NCBI GenBank assembly: GCA_032768795.1
Contig: CP136490.1
Coordinates: 6,572,001 to 6,636,000 of the forward strand
Source of the DNA: Tremella fuciformis
Taxonomy: Eukaryota; Basidiomycota; Tremellomycetes; Tremellales; Tremellaceae
Length of the DNA stretch: 64,000 nucleotides
Reading direction: 5' to 3'
Shown: piece after piece, positions 60,745 through 64,000 of the stretch
Position numbering within the stretch: position 1 is the first letter of the stretch
How the letters are laid out: every line of letters begins with the position of its first letter
Program-made: the position numbers and the translations under genes
The notes under the pieces: model-generated
Told to the model about the DNA's origin: nothing
Databases searched by the model: none
Seen by the model: only the letters and a program-made list of their open reading frames with translations

Positions 60745-61526
60745 TCAATCGTCAACCGATCCTGCAACATCCGCAGTATCTTCGGTCTCTGAAGCGGGAC
60801 CTTGCTTCTCTTCAGGCTGGGGCGCGTCTGCGGAGCAGACAACGGTCGGGACCGTCTGATCTTCCGCTCCTGCGTCTTTACGCCTGTCATTTTCCAACGA
60901 TGGTCTGCTGATCACTTGGAGGATCGCCTTCTCGCGAGCTCCATGAAGGATATAACAGTAGTCTGCGTCGGAACTGCGTGTCTTGTATGTTGTGCTCCAT
61001 TTCAGAAACCTGAAGGAAGTCAGTTCGCGGGGCGGAAGATTCTGCTTAGAGCGCAGGTCCTCATACTGTGTGGCCAACCTTTCCGCTACAGGAGAAGGAA
61101 GCTCCGATATGAGGATTGGGGGAAGGTTTGGCTGTCTCGAGTGGTCGATCCAGGCCTCGCGGTTTTTGTCGTAATAGTGGAACGTAATTTCGTCAAACTT
61201 CCACTGTGCTGGATCGCGAATCACACCTCTCAATGCTCGAGAACCGGAGCTCACTTTCAGTCCGACCTCAAAATTGGGAAGGCTGGTCATGCAAAGGCTG
61301 GCAGTGCTCGCCCCTTCAGAATAAATATGGACCTCCGGGTCATCCTGGGAGCTCTTGCTGAAGGCATAACGCATGTCTATACCCTCATCGGAGGGCATGA
61401 TGATCTTGACTGGATCGTGACTGGTTGCTTGTGCGTGGGGCGGCAATCGAATGTACTAGAAGCCTTCTGTGAGCAGCTGATCGAAGGATCAAGTACAGAA
61501 AGAGGATAGTTGGGGGAAGAGGTCAT
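60745..61526 (-). CDS. Orphan protein of unknown function
   Basis: Not recognised. The start ATG at 61524-61526 gives MTSSPNYPLS; a 41-base intron joins in phase to YIRLPPHAQATSHDPVKIIM. The main exon is protein-like: VHIYSEGASTASLCMTSLPN, FEVGLKVSSGSRALRGVIRD, QWKFDEITFHYYDKNREAWI, RLATQYEDLRSKQNLPPREL, SFRFLKWSTTYKTRSSDADY and CYILHGAREKAILQVISRP. The last 45 residues are acidic and Pro/Ala/Glu-rich. No signal or membrane segment. The absence of a known motif suggests a lineage-specific gene. It has only one intron, fewer than the housekeeping genes nearby. Confidence 0.5.
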
Positions 61527-62585
61527 CCTTATACACTATGGGTCGCTGAAGACCACGATGGTGCTATTGCCAGGCTCTGGACGGACATAAAGGAGGCGAG
61601 AGAGAGAATCATGAATAGAGTGGCAAGTTCGAAGCCCCCGTTCGCAAATTTACACAAGAAGCCCTACAGTGGTCCAGGCTTTCCTGCTCGTCTTGAAGGG
61701 AGCTCGACAAAGCAGGTTGTCCGGCTTTGATAGAGCCTCTACATTTGGCGATGGGTCGCTTGCTGCAGATAATCTTCTGTAAAAGCAAAAGAATGCAAGT
61801 GGAGGAATGACTTCGATCGTCCCATTCATCCTCTGACAATTTCACTGCTACAGTACATGCCTCGAAGGCCAATTGACCTCACTTTAGCACAAGGGGCACG
61901 CAGAACACTAGCAAATGTCAGGCAAGAAAAACTGTGGCCCATGGCCGTGATCCCAAATCTTCTTGGGTGATGGGATGATGAGCATCGCTTACCGTGCGTC
62001 CAACAAACCGAATCGAAGGCAAGGAATGTTACACCATCCCGGTCAACGCAGCATTCGGCTCATCAATTTACGTCATGTCTATGCGAGGCCCTCACACATA
62101 CGCAGGTGCCGAGCACATTGTCGCAGACTCTTATAACTTCTTGATGCATCTAGGCGCCTCACTGGCCTGAGTATCGACAGGCTGAAAGTTTCACAAACAT
62201 CCCGGTCAGAATTCGGACACTCTAGTGGCAGTGCATGACCACAATTTTAGATCGTATGCCTTTCTGGCTGGGGAGCGCTCAAATGGAGCATGGGTTACAC
62301 CTGTACATAGGTGTCTCGGGGAGAAGTAAGCTTGAGCGAGGGCATTATTTCTTTCGTGAACACAAGGATGGCATCGAGGGGAAGTACTCGAGGCTTTCAA
62401 AGCCATCTGAGATGCTCGCGCTATCGCAAAGACTGATGATTGCGCACGGATCATATTCCAGCGACCGACTCTGCCCTTGCTGCCGTGACTAATATGGGTC
62501 GTGGGTGGCATTCAACAATTATGTACGGAATAAAAATGTTAAAATTGCGGAAACCAGACTAAGCGATGAAGACTCGACTAAGCGA
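61527..62585. other. Intergenic, with one weak open frame
   Basis: The 1059 bases lie between two minus-strand orphan genes. A plus-strand frame from an ATG at 62235 to 62492 (MTTILDRMPFWLGSAQMEHG, ending RLCPCCRD) is the longest with a true ATG; its antisense is also open, so I do not call it a gene. Confidence 0.3.
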
Positions 62586-63391
62586 TCAAGACTCCAAACG
62601 TGAAGTGCGGCGCTGCTGCTCTATACAAATCTCGAGCTTATCGTCCTTGGGACCAACCGTGACTTCGACATCCTCGCACGGTCCTTGCCTGGTGATCTGA
62701 TGACAGGCTCTTGCGGAGGCGTCATCGGAAAGCGCTGAAAAAGTAAGTCGAAGGCACCAAACAGGAAGCAAGCCTACATAGAATCGGTGTTTCTCGTACT
62801 CTGTAATAGCGCGGCGCAAGACTCAAAATCTCCTTGTCGCGACTAGGCCAATGATCGACTTTCCACTGCTGGAAGTAGAGTGCCTCAGGGAAGCACCACT
62901 TTGCTCCGTTGGGACAGTCTCGACAAAGCCGCCTGTAGCTCTCTCGGCAGGCTCGCGAGCGCGACTCGAGGACGTGTCTCAGCTCCAAAATGCCCAAGTA
63001 GTGAGTAATTCTGACTGTGGTCCACGTCATGAATTATCACGGTAAAAAGCCACCACTCAGTTTCCACAAGCAGAGAACGCATGTCGGTGTCCACGAAAGT
63101 GCGTCCCGTCGTGTGGTATTCCGGGCATACGACGCATTTAGATTACTCGCTCATCAGACTCACTTCGAAGGCGACCTGTTGGTCGTCGATCGTTACCAGC
63201 CTCAACTGGTAGGGTATCGACCTTGTTGATGGCGATGCATCTGAATTTTGTGCTTCTTCCGAGAAACCGACGATGAAGGGGGCTCCGATATGAAGGGTAC
63301 GCTTGAAGCCAGCTTGCTTGAGCAGGGTCATGGCTTGGAGTTCCGATGGGAGGGAGAAGGTGGGCAGCCCCAAATGATGCGCTCTTGTCAT
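62586..63391 (-). CDS. Orphan multi-exon protein, first junction unresolved
   Basis: Not recognised. From the ATG at 63389-63391 the first exon reads MTRAHHLGLPTFSLPSELQA, then MTLLKQAGFKRTLHIGAPFI and PYQLRLVTIDDQQVAFE. A GTGAGT donor follows, but I cannot find a clear acceptor before the next open stretch, DTDMRSLLVETE. From there an intron leads to ITHYLGILELRHVLESRSRA, ESYRRLCRDCPNGAKWCFPE, LYFQQWKVDHWPSRDKEILS and LAPRYYRVRETPIL, and a last 43-base intron joins LSDDASARACHQITRQGPCE to the stop at 62586. Residues are mixed and globular, with no known motif. A shorter gene beginning at the ATG at 63030 is an alternative. Confidence 0.4.
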
Positions 63392-64000
63392 AGCAGATTG
63401 GGTCGCCAGGTCCACGAACTCGATACGCTTGAAGAGACGGGAGAGAAAGAGATGAGCCGGGATAATCGTTCAAGGGATCGCTTCAAGATCGCTTAGGCTT
63501 CGTTATCCTCCTGAAGGTACGCGGCGGCAAATCGCTATCAGGGATGTGGCCCGGACCTGTAGGGGCAAGAAGACCACCACACCGCCTCACTGCTCCAATT
63601 AGAACGATATCGCAGCAGAGAAACGCCAACCAAGAGACACAGACTCTGCGTCGCGGGTTTGGGGAGCCGGTATTAGCTGCCAAGAGACCAGCCCTCCTTA
63701 ACAGCATTGATGACAAGAGGACGCAGCTCAAGCGATGCATCGCAAGGCTCTGTCGCGAGATGCCTTCCAATCACTCACTGCGGAAGTGAAGAGCATCCTC
63801 AAGGATGTAATCCAGGCTCCCAGGCAGACGAATATATTGAATGCCTCCTTGCGTTACATTGGAGTGCGGTTGTTTGTGCTTAAGAGCACCGAAGGTAAGG
63901 GGTGTAGGCCTCTTCGGTAGGGATTTGGACAAAGTTTTGGTCCTTCGCTGTGTGAGTGCGCGGTCCGATGAAGTTAAGCGCCCTCTGATATCTTTCTGGG
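63392..64000. other. Window end, no supported gene
   Basis: Short open frames on both strands (for example plus 63544-63789) have no protein-like character. The last 40 bases contain GTCCGATGAAGTTAAGCGC, which loosely resembles part of 5S rRNA but lacks the rest within the window. Confidence 0.3.

Noticed and set aside
61609..61872. Minus-strand 87-codon frame
   Set aside because: It does not begin with ATG and shows no splice link to either neighbouring gene.
63940..64000. 5S rRNA-like words at the window end
   Set aside because: Only about 19 bases resemble the 5S internal control region, with gaps, and the upstream part does not fit.

Overview
The window is nuclear DNA of a basidiomycete fungus. 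Almost every gene is broken by very short spliceosomal introns of about 37 to 90 bases, with GTNNGN donors and CTGAC/CTRAC-like branch points a few bases before the acceptor. Gene density is high, and the gene set is typically fungal: Fungal_trans-type regulators, a PHO80-type cyclin, KOG1 and PIK1. Intron style and composition suggest a Tremellomycetes-like yeast, but no rRNA or marker in the window fixes the species. All gene models are spliced by hand; small exon boundaries may be off.

Region 1 to 31.8 kb is conserved housekeeping. In order: BUD6/AIP3 (partial, minus), POP4/Rpp29 (plus), a DUF7704-like membrane protein (minus), NTA1 N-terminal amidase (plus), ADK1 (minus), a secreted PEBP-like protein with a GPI-type tail (plus), a small Cys-rich protein ending in a CaaX box (minus), MSH6 (minus), RNR2 (plus), a PHO80-like cyclin (minus), a conserved fungal secreted-type protein with a 15-base micro-exon (minus), a tail-anchored low-complexity protein (minus), an amidase-signature enzyme (plus), a divergent KOG1/Raptor (plus) and PIK1 (minus, converging on KOG1). 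MSH6 and RNR2 share a divergent promoter with four MCB-like boxes, which fits co-expression in S phase.

Region 31.8 to 44.8 kb is more lineage-specific. It holds orphan open frames, an orphan single-exon gene, a coiled-coil protein, mitochondrial bL36m (minus), a C2H2 plus fungal-domain regulator (plus), then two tandem small arginine-rich paralogues on the minus strand and a short one-membrane-segment protein.

Region 44.8 to 53.9 kb has a Zn2Cys6 regulator, a Gfo/Idh/MocA oxidoreductase and an UNC-93-type transporter side by side, which looks like a small regulated catabolic unit. A (6-4)-type photolyase follows.

Region 54 to 64 kb holds an unknown gene, the VAP/SCS2 ER membrane protein, an OTU deubiquitinase, and two orphan multi-exon genes. 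I saw no tRNA, rRNA, CRISPR array or intact transposon.
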